Source: CAYSWK01 sp964434735 (GTDB taxonomy: Archaea; Micrarchaeota; Micrarchaeia; Anstonellales; Bilamarchaeaceae). Taken from it: DNA of 19,853 nt. The stretch is taken from positions 1 through 19,853 of the forward strand of contig CAYSWK010000018.1 in assembly GCA_964434735.1 (NCBI GenBank), read 5' to 3'. Below are positions 1 through 6,745 of the stretch, in pieces. Positions within the stretch are counted from its first letter, which is position 1; the number at the start of each line of letters is the position of its first letter. The notes beneath the pieces are model-generated. The model searched no databases and was not told the DNA's origin. It saw nothing but the letters and a program-made list of their open reading frames with translations. The translations under genes were made by a program, and so were the position numbers.

Positions 1-2
1 AA

Positions 3-80
3 AATGGCGTAAACGTAACCATCGACAGGCAAAAGGATGATTCGGCAGCATTGACTTTTATTAATACGTTAATTAGGTGA
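3..80 (+). CDS. C-terminal fragment of an unidentified gene (5' end outside window)
   Basis: A frame open from the window edge encodes 25 residues ending in TLIR and stops with TGA at 78-80. The composition (NGVNVTIDRQKDD, then AALTFINTLIR) looks like the amphipathic end of a real protein, and no other gene covers these bases. The next gene converges on it at 114. Both strands are T/A-rich between 105 and 120, which would suit transcript ends. The family cannot be told from so few residues, and chance openness over 78 bases is possible. Confidence 0.4.
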   Translation, partial: NGVNVTIDRQKDDSAALTFINTLIR

Positions 81-113
81 CAGGTGTCCAACGAGTTGTA
101 TCCATGTCCTCTT

Positions 114-1196
114 TTATTTTGAGATCGGGCTAAGTGCATTCGGATCAATCATTTTGATTTCATTTTCACCTGTGAACTGATAAATGTACTGTCCGTTTGA
201 ATTCCATTCAGAAAGTATTTTATTATTAAACCGTTTTCCACCTGAATCGACATAAATTTCTGATTTGGTTTGACGGTCAAAAAGAACTACAAACGCTTCA
301 TCACATTTAGTAGATATTTGCGAACAGCCGCCAGGTATTAAACCTTCAAGCGCATAATACCTCTTATTAGGCGATATTGAAAATTTTTTAAAATATGAAG
401 AATGACCAAGACTATCAGGAATGTTAATTTTAATAGTCGAATCGTTTGAAGGTGTGTAATTTGGTAAAATGAAGTTTGTTGTCATATATGAACCATATTC
501 ATCATCACTCAATGCCACAACCATTGTTTCATTAAACCATTGTGTATCAATAATGGAAATATTCTCATATGAAATAAGATTAGAATAATTTGAAGTAGAA
601 TATACTCTCCATACGTATGGTCCTGTTTTAAGATACGATCCATTTGGAGAGTATGAGAGCGAATTGAGCGATTCAATTGAAGTAATTTGTTCTAAGATAC
701 GATTGTTATCACTATCTAAAACTAAAATTTCTGTTTGAGAATGACCATTGGAAATGTTTGGGCCCGTCTGATTAAAAAAGGCATAGCTAATCGCTAGGTT
801 TTTTTTCTTAAGATCAATTGCAAAATGAACCGAATCGTCATCAAGACGATCGGGGAGAGCTAGTACTTCAATCATATTATTTTTTTTGATATCAAAACGC
901 ATCAAGACATAACCTTTAGTATCATACTGCGAGTCTTTCATAACAAAAAAAAGATATCTTTGATCTATCAGTTTGAAATTTACAATGAATTTTTCAGAAG
1001 TTGTGTTTAAGAAAGAATAATTTTGATGAGTTTTTAGATTGATAAAATATATCTTACCAAAATCGTTAATTAAGACATTTTCGTTATCAATTACTTGTAT
1101 TTGAGAAGCAATTCCACTAGATTGATTATTAAACTGTTGAAGGCATCCAAACATTAGCAAGAAAATACTCAAAAAAAGCATATGCGTTTTATTCAC
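114..1196 (-). CDS. Predicted surface lipoprotein rich in N-glycosylation sequons, function unknown
   Basis: The 360-residue product begins with a short charged end, a hydrophobic stretch (about residues 6-16) and then FGC. This is a lipobox-like site with Cys18 as the probable lipidated residue, so the protein is likely anchored on the outer face of the membrane. The mature part has short beta-strand-like repeats with D/N-G turns (for example SYSPNGSYL near the middle), suggesting a beta-propeller-like fold, but I do not recognise a family. I count ten N-x-S/T sequons, dense even for a secreted archaeal protein and suggesting heavy glycosylation. The start codon lies inside the 3' end of the upstream glycosidase gene (8-base overlap), so the two are probably co-transcribed and translationally coupled. 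The gene is more AT-rich than the ftsZ-exosome region, which may indicate acquisition. Confidence 0.75.
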   Translation of the reverse strand: MNKTHMLFLSIFLLMFGCLQQFNNQSSGIASQIQVIDNENVLINDFGKIYFINLKTHQNYSFLNTTSEKFIVNFKLIDQRYLFFVMKDSQYDTKGYVLMRFDIKKNNMIEVLALPDRLDDDSVHFAIDLKKKNLAISYAFFNQTGPNISNGHSQTEILVLDSDNNRILEQITSIESLNSLSYSPNGSYLKTGPYVWRVYSTSNYSNLISYENISIIDTQWFNETMVVALSDDEYGSYMTTNFILPNYTPSNDSTIKINIPDSLGHSSYFKKFSISPNKRYYALEGLIPGGCSQISTKCDEAFVVLFDRQTKSEIYVDSGGKRFNNKILSEWNSNGQYIYQFTGENEIKMIDPNALSPISK

Positions 1197-2724
1197 AGTA
1201 GTTTGGCACCTCGGTTATTGCGTCCCTAAGAGAACTCTTCCCCATAGCAGCTAGAAACTGCTCATAGGTAAATATTACGATACCTTTTGCATTTAAGTCT
1301 TTTATGGTTTGCACACTATCAATTACATCCTGCTTGATCCCCCTTGAACGTCTACTAATCTCCGGATCTTGGTTCCATCCACGAACTAATGGGAATACTA
1401 AAGTAGGCGCATCTTCAAACTCCTGGAAGCTCTGCCTAATGGAATCTGGACCTCCAAATCCAGAATAATGAAGATAAGTCATCGGAAGCGTAATATCTAC
1501 TTTTGACGGAACATCTGCTTGCCCGGTGATCAAGCGCATTTGGGCGTCTGCAAATACGTCTGCAGAAATAATGATGCTTGGTTTGATCGCACGTAACCGT
1601 TGTTTTACAGTTTCGATGAATTCATTGATTTTTGAAGGGTTTGTTAGCCAAACTCTTCCATCAACATCATTTGTTTCTCTTTTAGGTGTTTTCTCAGAAG
1701 AATAGCGAATATAATCAAGATTAACGCCTGCGAGTTTTGGGTACATTCGAAGAAGTTCCTCGAGGCGAGCTAATTCATAATTTACTATCTCTTGATTACC
1801 TGGATCTGCTGCTTCCGCACTGTAAAAATCATATTCCTTTGCAACAACTCTGGCTGCCGGTGAAACCGTTGGAATTTCTGGAAAACTTGCTTTTTGACCT
1901 GCTTTTTCAGGGCCTCCGAACATTTCTATAGCTACTTTGTCATGAAAAACTGGAAACCATGCATGAATCTTAATTCGTTTGCTAGCACATACATTGACAA
2001 TTTCTTTAATCGGATCATATCCGTTAAGTCTACTTTGTTGTAATCTATCTTTTTTGTCATTAGTTGTTGAATCAAAAGTGTTACTAAATAAAAGTGTGCC
2101 TGATTCTTCACAAACAGGATGTCCGTCTGATTTGAATGCAATAAATAGATCCGTAATAGAACTCAATTTCAAATCCTCACAAAAATCTTCTATCGAGCCG
2201 GCTTTTGTTTTTTTGAAAGTCGCATTTGTAAACAAGCCTCCCACGCAAGGTCTTATAAAAACCCCCCTTCTCAGTTTATCCTTACAAATAGGCCCCTCTT
2301 TTTTCTCCGTTGTAATTACGCCGTGCTTGGTGCATTGCTCCGTTCCTTGGTTCGTTCCCCCATAAACGCTTTTACGAAGGATAGTTACTTTTAATTTCAC
2401 TCCGTCCAAGGTTCCTTCAATTGAAAATGACCCTCCGGGCACCGTTTTAACTGCCTTGAACGAGTTTGCCACTATTTTAGTAAGAGGAAGTACTTGGGCA
2501 CCGCCCATAATTGAAGTAGAGACATCACTATACAATAACGTACCATTTTTATTAACTGAAAAACTCATGTTGGGGCAAGAATAATTTCCGTATACTGTCG
2601 AGGCTGCCGCCGTGGCACGTAATTCTGCCTTTTTTTCATCATGCAATCCTTTTCCTTGTCCGAATGCGATTGATGCACAAAGCAACGCACTTCCTAAAAC
2701 GAGTGATTTTCTTGAACTTCTCAT
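1189..2724 (-). CDS. Secreted glycoside hydrolase-like protein of the GHL10 (DUF187) type
   Basis: The 511-residue product has a signal peptide (basic MRSSRK, hydrophobic core to about residue 20, likely cleavage near AFG-Q). A Cys-containing region (about 45-160) of unknown fold follows, then a TIM-barrel domain from about 150 to 505. Family-typical strands are visible: AWFPVF at 255-260, the segment DPGNQEIVNYELARLEELL (308-326) leading into GVNLDYIRY at 333-341, ISADVFA at 387-393 and DITLPMTYL at 410-418. In GHL10-type proteins the Asp of the LDYIRY strand (here D337) lies in the presumed active site. Substrate is unknown; members act on or bind extracellular polysaccharides. A TATA-like element sits about 28 bp upstream of the ATG and there is no clear ribosome binding site, so the mRNA may be leaderless. 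The downstream gene encodes a lipoprotein overlapping by 8 bases. Confidence 0.85.
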   Translation of the reverse strand: MRSSRKSLVLGSALLCASIAFGQGKGLHDEKKAELRATAAASTVYGNYSCPNMSFSVNKNGTLLYSDVSTSIMGGAQVLPLTKIVANSFKAVKTVPGGSFSIEGTLDGVKLKVTILRKSVYGGTNQGTEQCTKHGVITTEKKEGPICKDKLRRGVFIRPCVGGLFTNATFKKTKAGSIEDFCEDLKLSSITDLFIAFKSDGHPVCEESGTLLFSNTFDSTTNDKKDRLQQSRLNGYDPIKEIVNVCASKRIKIHAWFPVFHDKVAIEMFGGPEKAGQKASFPEIPTVSPAARVVAKEYDFYSAEAADPGNQEIVNYELARLEELLRMYPKLAGVNLDYIRYSSEKTPKRETNDVDGRVWLTNPSKINEFIETVKQRLRAIKPSIIISADVFADAQMRLITGQADVPSKVDITLPMTYLHYSGFGGPDSIRQSFQEFEDAPTLVFPLVRGWNQDPEISRRSRGIKQDVIDSVQTIKDLNAKGIVIFTYEQFLAAMGKSSLRDAITEVPNYCE

Positions 2725-2747
2725 TTTTATAGTATTATGAGGAGGAA

Positions 2748-2757
2748 GTATATATCA
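2748..2757 (-). promoter_or_regulatory. TATA-like promoter element of the glycosidase-lipoprotein operon
   Basis: The minus-strand sequence TGATATATAC is centred about 28 bp upstream of the ATG at 2724. That spacing puts initiation at or next to the start codon, consistent with a leaderless transcript and with the lack of a Shine-Dalgarno sequence. Confidence 0.5.
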
Positions 2758-2771
2758 TTAACGTCTTTTTT

Positions 2772-2803
2772 ATTGTGTAAAAATCACAATGTTTTTCAAA
2801 AAC
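2772..2803. repeat. Two adjacent small dyads in the intergenic region
   Basis: ATTGTG (2772-2777) and CACAAT (2785-2790) form a perfect 6-bp inverted repeat around TAAAAAT. The adjoining GTTTTTCAAAAAC (2791-2803) is itself a palindrome apart from its central base. They lie about 15-45 bp upstream of the TATA-like element of the glycosidase operon and downstream of the LAGLIDADG gene. They could be an operator or an RNA hairpin at the end of the upstream operon. Confidence 0.4.
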
Positions 2804-2861
2804 GTAGCTTTAAAATGTAGAATTTGCACACCAAAAATTCAAAATCTAGTATTTTAAAACA

Positions 2862-3383
2862 TCAGTTCGTCGGAGCTTCCTTTTTTTGTTCCTTGATCAA
2901 TGCAAACACCGGATGATCCTTGAATTTTTTCACGTAATTTTTTATGAACAGAAGGAACGCGCGCGGTTTTTCAATCATGAAATATTCCCCTTTTTTGCGC
3001 AACGGAAACCCAAGGCGTAAAAAGAGCATTTCATCCTTGTCGCTTACTTTGTGCAAGTAAACGATTCCCTTGTCACTTATTGCCCCGTCGCTGTCAAACC
3101 ACCCAGCCAAATAATATGCAGCATATTCGTTGTGGTATTTGAACCGTTCAAGCTGTTCGTTTTCAACTTCCAAAAAGAATTTTTTGTAAGCAGTATGGTA
3201 AAAAAAAGAATTATCCTCTCGCGTAAGCATCTCGTTTGGAGTGGTGAGTTTTTCCTCAAAAACGGTTGTTGAAAATATTTCCTGGAACTCGCGTGTCCCG
3301 TATATCCCAAGCCCTTCTTTGCATTTTCGTTTTCTCCAGAATCCGATGATGTATGCAAGCGTAGGCGTAAGTTTTACCTTCAT
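2862..3383 (-). CDS. Stand-alone LAGLIDADG-domain protein with a degenerate first motif
   Basis: The 173-residue product contains a clear LAGLIDADG motif, YLAGWFDSDGAI (91-102), with acidic D97 and D99; D99 is at the usual metal-binding position. Near the N-terminus LAYIIGFWRKRK (9-20), followed by GLGIYG, looks like the first motif of a two-motif (monomeric) LAGLIDADG protein. There the expected acidic pair is replaced by basic residues. In active enzymes each motif normally contributes one catalytic acid, so this protein may be a nickase, a DNA-binding protein without cleavage, or an RNA-binding factor. No intron or intein host is visible around it. It follows an unknown 161-aa gene by 13 bp with a strong GGGGG-type ribosome binding site just before the ATG, so the two form an operon. 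Confidence 0.75.
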   Translation of the reverse strand: MKVKLTPTLAYIIGFWRKRKCKEGLGIYGTREFQEIFSTTVFEEKLTTPNEMLTREDNSFFYHTAYKKFFLEVENEQLERFKYHNEYAAYYLAGWFDSDGAISDKGIVYLHKVSDKDEMLFLRLGFPLRKKGEYFMIEKPRAFLLFIKNYVKKFKDHPVFALIKEQKKEAPTN

Positions 3384-3396
3384 ATTTTTCCCCCGG

Positions 3397-3882
3397 TCAG
3401 CCGTTTAATTCCTTTTTTTGCGAAGGTGTTTTATTTTTTTTGGAAGACTCTTCAAACGTTACTGTTTTTCGAGTTGGCAAAGGCAGGTCGCTTGTCATTG
3501 TTTTTTTGCTTGACACGAGATCTTTTACTTGTTCAAGGGCGAACACATCGAGGTTTTCGATGAAACTAACTGTTTTTTCAGAAAGCGAAGCTTGATGGAG
3601 TATTTCCCGTAAGTCCTTTTTGTCTTGTAAACTAAATGGTGCACGCTGTTCATTGATCCGTTCGTGTGCCTTTTCAAGTATTTTTGCAAAGCGGTCTATC
3701 TGGGGCTTTTTTACTCCTGAGGTTGAAAGTGCACTTAAGATTCCTTTTGCGATGATGTAATTTTTCGTCCCTACGGAAGTAAGCACTGAATTAAGTTTTG
3801 ACGTGTCGTCTTTTGACAATCTTCCGCCCACTGCCTTCATGACCCGATCAATGAATCCGAAGAATGATCCTGCTAGCCGCAT
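3397..3882 (-). CDS. Small, mostly helical protein of unknown function, in operon with the LAGLIDADG gene
   Basis: The 161-residue product starts with an amphipathic segment (RLAGSFFGFIDRVMKAVGG). A helix-rich body to about residue 128 follows, then a basic, Ser/Thr/Lys-rich and probably disordered tail. I recognise no motif, membrane segment or zinc site. The tail and overall charge would suit nucleic-acid or protein binding, but this is inference. It is the first gene of a minus-strand operon with the LAGLIDADG gene and is divergent from the 631-aa membrane-anchored protein. A TATA-like element (GCATATTTAAG, about 3907-3917) lies 26-35 bp upstream of the start, so the transcript may be leaderless. 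Confidence 0.6.
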   Translation of the reverse strand: MRLAGSFFGFIDRVMKAVGGRLSKDDTSKLNSVLTSVGTKNYIIAKGILSALSTSGVKKPQIDRFAKILEKAHERINEQRAPFSLQDKKDLREILHQASLSEKTVSFIENLDVFALEQVKDLVSSKKTMTSDLPLPTRKTVTFEESSKKNKTPSQKKELNG

Positions 3883-3906
3883 ATATCCTTATCGGCAAAG
3901 CACCTT

Positions 3907-3927
3907 CTTAAATATGCGGTTTATACT
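3907..3927. promoter_or_regulatory. Divergent promoter region with TATA-like elements on both strands
   Basis: On the minus strand GCATATTTAAG (3907-3917) is 26-35 bp from the start at 3882. On the plus strand TTTATACT (3920-3927) is about 40-47 bp before the ATG at 3967, leaving room for a short leader with AAAGGG as ribosome binding site. A further TTTATAAA (3953-3960) is too close to the plus-strand ATG to serve it. Confidence 0.4.
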
Positions 3928-3966
3928 ACACAAATTACCATTTTATGATACATTTATAAAGGGAAA

Positions 3967-5862
3967 ATGGGTAATATTACTATGCCTCACGATGAAGAGA
4001 AGACGTATGCACGTACGGTACTCCTTGACTTGGATGTTGCACGGCCTATAACGGATATTCCGTCATTACGTTTGTTTATGGCGAATGTCATCCCCCTGGA
4101 TTCCGCTGCAAACGCTAAAGGTGTTGAAGTTTTTGAGCGTTTCTTAAAAGAGCATAAACTGGACACGTTGCTTTTAACACACGGTTCCCTTTTTGAAACG
4201 GTTAAAGGGAGGCATCTTCGTATTGACAGGCGTGACCAGGCGACACACTTTTTTGCCGGGTCCTTTTTCCAGGATTCGGGCGGAAGAATATTCGTCCCTC
4301 TTTATGTTCGGCAAGGAAACGTATGCACCATTAATTTTTACTATACAAGCGGCTCCCAAATGCCGTTTCGCCTTTTGCCTTTTGTTGCAGTAGGGGATTT
4401 TTTTGGGAAATGGTACTCAAAAGGCCCAAACGGGGAGCACTCGCTCAATGCGCCTTTTGAAGTGCAGGCATCGCTTTACAAATGGCTTAAGCAGGATCTT
4501 CAAGAGGGAAAGGACATTCCTGAACTTTCAACCGATTTCATGCCAAACCAGCTTGACGGTTGGATGAAGAAAGATGATACTCCAATTGATGAACGTCTCA
4601 AACAGGCACAGCGTATTCAGTCTATTCGTGCGCTTCGCAAGGCACTTGACCCTGATGGCGAGGATTCGCAGGTTTTTGAACTCGATGGCGACGAAAGATA
4701 TGGCGTACCCAGACAAACGACCATTTCATATGAGCAATTTGCACAAAGCCCCTATGGTGCGGAATTCGGCCTTGAACGTGTAATTTGTACGGGCGCACAT
4801 TCCTCTACGTACATTTCACCTGATTTGGTTGTCGTACCCTCATTTAACAATCAAGCAAGGTACTTATTTGTAAAAACTATAGAAGGCAGTTTTCTTGCTG
4901 CAACCGAACTTTCAAACTCTAAACTTAATCTTCATGGGCTCAATCGGGACGTTATCGGGAATTTCCCCGAACTTTGGCTTACTCCGCTTTGCGAATACAA
5001 AAAACAGGTTCAGCCTCCTCTTCGTGCACGATTAGATTCAAACGGATTTCTTCTTTTGCGGGGCAGGTACGTACTTGTTGATAATCTTTTCGAAGTTGTT
5101 GAATTTGTAGGTGAATTTGAACGCGCACAACGCGGAGAGGTTCCCCGCTTTACGCGAAACGACGTTATTTTTGACTCGGAAGCTTCTTTGGGTCCAGAAA
5201 CGACTTCTTCAATTACGTTAACTCATAGCGCGGAGATCCCCCTTTCTCAGATAACGGGAAACACATTCAGGGTTTATACTGAGGATGGGACTACCATGAT
5301 TGAGGTTCTTCCTGTAGAAAATGCGCGAAGGCCAAGCATACCTGCGTCAGTACCGTCAGATTCGCGTACTCCCAATTCAATTGATGCTGCACCAAGATTT
5401 CCCTACTTCAAAGTCGTTTTGGCTACAGCTGCCGCTGTAATTTTGAGTGTTTCGGGTGTGTTTTTAATGCCGCGTGCTACAAATTCTTCACCCGTTTCTG
5501 CCGAATCATCTGCACACGTAGCTGTTGAACCTATGCGTTTTGCGCAATTTCAACCTGTTGCAGAAGTTCAGGATGCTTCACCCATACGTTCTTCCGTTTC
5601 TGACGTAACAGTTGCTCTTGCTCCTCAGCCAGGTGTAGCAAAACCTGCACAAACAAAACATTTTGTTAGAGATAAATCAAAACCCAAGGAATGCACCTCG
5701 GAAAACGTCCTTTCAGTACTTGAACGAAGGTTTGGCCAAGGGATTTTTATCGTTTCATCTCAAGGCGCAAAAAGGCCATATGAAGCGGAATTCAAGCCAT
5801 TCCCTCTTAGATGTTCCACGCAAATGCGCTGTTCAACATCTTCGCAAAAGTGTATTCGTTAA
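3967..5862 (+). CDS. Large single-span membrane-anchored protein of unknown function
   Basis: The 631-residue product has no signal peptide. A long soluble N-terminal part (1-478) is followed by one membrane segment (about 481-501), then an Ala/Pro/Ser-rich stalk (about 505-565) and a small terminal domain with four cysteines (C576, C616, C622, C629). The likely topology is N-terminus inside and about 130 residues outside, with possible disulfides in the tail. The soluble part contains two stretches that may be separate beta-rich domains (about 65-145 and 270-385) around a charged helical linker (about 195-240), but I recognise neither. The ATG at 3967 follows AAAGGG; an in-frame ATG at 3982 is an alternative start. 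The gene is divergent from the 161-aa/LAGLIDADG operon and convergent with a vapBC pair. The last 25 residues are low-complexity (CSTQMRCSTSSQKC), so a frameshift near the 3' end cannot be fully excluded. Confidence 0.65.
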   Translation: MGNITMPHDEEKTYARTVLLDLDVARPITDIPSLRLFMANVIPLDSAANAKGVEVFERFLKEHKLDTLLLTHGSLFETVKGRHLRIDRRDQATHFFAGSFFQDSGGRIFVPLYVRQGNVCTINFYYTSGSQMPFRLLPFVAVGDFFGKWYSKGPNGEHSLNAPFEVQASLYKWLKQDLQEGKDIPELSTDFMPNQLDGWMKKDDTPIDERLKQAQRIQSIRALRKALDPDGEDSQVFELDGDERYGVPRQTTISYEQFAQSPYGAEFGLERVICTGAHSSTYISPDLVVVPSFNNQARYLFVKTIEGSFLAATELSNSKLNLHGLNRDVIGNFPELWLTPLCEYKKQVQPPLRARLDSNGFLLLRGRYVLVDNLFEVVEFVGEFERAQRGEVPRFTRNDVIFDSEASLGPETTSSITLTHSAEIPLSQITGNTFRVYTEDGTTMIEVLPVENARRPSIPASVPSDSRTPNSIDAAPRFPYFKVVLATAAAVILSVSGVFLMPRATNSSPVSAESSAHVAVEPMRFAQFQPVAEVQDASPIRSSVSDVTVALAPQPGVAKPAQTKHFVRDKSKPKECTSENVLSVLERRFGQGIFIVSSQGAKRPYEAEFKPFPLRCSTQMRCSTSSQKCIR

Positions 5863-5878
5863 GTATTTTTCCCCAAAA

Positions 5879-6259
5879 TTACACGATTTTAAGCTGCTTA
5901 TGAAATTCCTCGTATTTCTGCCTATTTGTCGTAAATAAGAACGAGTTTGTTGAGATGCAAATGGACGCAATGAGCAGGCTTTCAACGTTGAGTTTTTTTG
6001 GGTTTCCCATTTCCCCCAAAAGCCGTGATGCAAGCAAGGCGGCTTTTGCGTCGAGGGGAAGTATCGTCACGTTATTGAGGAATGCACGGACAACATCTGG
6101 TTTTTTGATTGCCGCCGAAAGCTGAAACGACGTAAGCGTCGTAACGCACATTTCCTCACGGTTTGCGTAATACGCAAGCTTTTCCACGACGGTTTTTTCG
6201 CCGCGCAAAAAATCGATTACCGCTTCGGTGTCAAGGCAGATTTTTTCCATGTTCCTCAC
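5879..6259 (-). CDS. VapC-like PIN-domain protein with degenerate active site
   Basis: The 126-residue product has PIN-domain length and layout: an N-terminal strand with D10 (CLDTEAVIDFL), TLTSFQLSAA (41-50) where the second acidic residue normally lies, NVESLLIASI (91-100) for the third and FTTNRQKYEEF (109-119) for the fourth. Canonical PIN ribonucleases use three or four Asp/Glu residues to bind Mg. Here only D10 is certain: Q46 stands in for Glu, S95 (next to E94) for Asp, and N112 for the last site. It may be inactive or weakly active. An internal ATG three codons in (6250) is an alternative start. The start overlaps the upstream antitoxin gene in an ATGA arrangement (6256-6259), typical of a coupled toxin-antitoxin pair. 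Confidence 0.8.
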   Translation of the reverse strand: MRNMEKICLDTEAVIDFLRGEKTVVEKLAYYANREEMCVTTLTSFQLSAAIKKPDVVRAFLNNVTILPLDAKAALLASRLLGEMGNPKKLNVESLLIASICISTNSFLFTTNRQKYEEFHKQLKIV

Positions 6260-6486
6260 GAAAGCGTTCGCTTCCAGTCGTGGTTTCCACGTTTGACCGA
6301 GTCAACGACTTTGCGATCTATATCATCCTGCGTGATTGTTCCTGCAAACGCAAGGATGTTCTTGTTTTCACGGTCGTTTTCCTTCAAAAGGAAGCGCAGT
6401 ACTTCGGTAAAGCTCATTCCCTTGCCTTTTTTTATCCTGAACAGGTCCGCATAGACATCGTCCATGATTGTTATTACTTTCACCAT
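6256..6486 (-). CDS. VapB-type antitoxin (UPF0330/DUF217-like)
   Basis: From the ATG at 6486 the product is 76 residues starting MVKVITIMDDVYADL. It continues with a helix and SFTEVLRFLLKE, then LAFAGTIT, a pattern typical of archaeal VapB antitoxins of the UPF0330 type. These have an N-terminal DNA-binding half and a C-terminal toxin-binding half. The frame could be extended to a GTG at 6498, but the extra residues (MCCA) are not family-like. The 3' end overlaps the PIN-domain gene by 4 bases. Such pairs usually repress their own promoter. A TATA-like GCATATAAATG lies near 6577-6586 on the minus strand, which would give a leader of roughly 65-70 bases. Confidence 0.78.
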   Translation of the reverse strand: MVKVITIMDDVYADLFRIKKGKGMSFTEVLRFLLKENDRENKNILAFAGTITQDDIDRKVVDSVKRGNHDWKRTLS

Positions 6487-6662
6487 AGCGCAGCACACAA
6501 CACCAGGTTACGCCGTAAAAACGTCCATTGTACGGATTTTGTTCGACATCCCTGATACAATGCATTTACTAAATACATTTATATGCTTTCTGCCGTGTTT
6601 TTTCCCTCCTGTGTTATTCTTACAACTATTATGCATCCGTTGTCTCGTCGTAAAGCCTGTTC

Positions 6663-6671
6663 TTTATAAAT
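6663..6671 (+). promoter_or_regulatory. TATA box of ftsZ
   Basis: TTTATAAAT lies 75-83 bp upstream of the ftsZ ATG. Initiation about 25 bp downstream would fall around 6690-6697, inside an imperfect inverted repeat, and give a leader of about 50 bases containing the ribosome binding site AAAAGGTG (6733-6740). Confidence 0.6.
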
Positions 6672-6681
6672 GGATTTTTTC

Positions 6682-6708
6682 CGAGGATATACTACATTAT
6701 ATTCCTCG
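6682..6708. repeat. Imperfect inverted repeat at the predicted ftsZ transcription start
   Basis: CGAGGATATA (6682-6691) and TATATTCCTCG (6698-6708) are inverted copies differing by one inserted base, with a 6-base centre. The element begins about 10 bp after the TATA box and ends 37 bp before the ATG. It could be a repressor operator or, if initiation occurs just upstream, a 5' leader hairpin. Confidence 0.5.
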
Positions 6709-6745
6709 ATAATCGCGGAATACTAAAAAGCCAAAAGGTGTCAAC

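Noticed and set aside
2862..3882. Intact homing endonuclease inside an intron or intein
   Set aside because: No split host gene or splice-type residues are seen on either side, and the protein has its own operon and ribosome binding site.
5663..5938. Possible frameshift at the 3' end of the 631-aa gene, with coding continuing in another frame
   Set aside because: The alternative frame has no recognisable continuation and runs into the convergent vapC gene; kept only as a caution in the gene entry.
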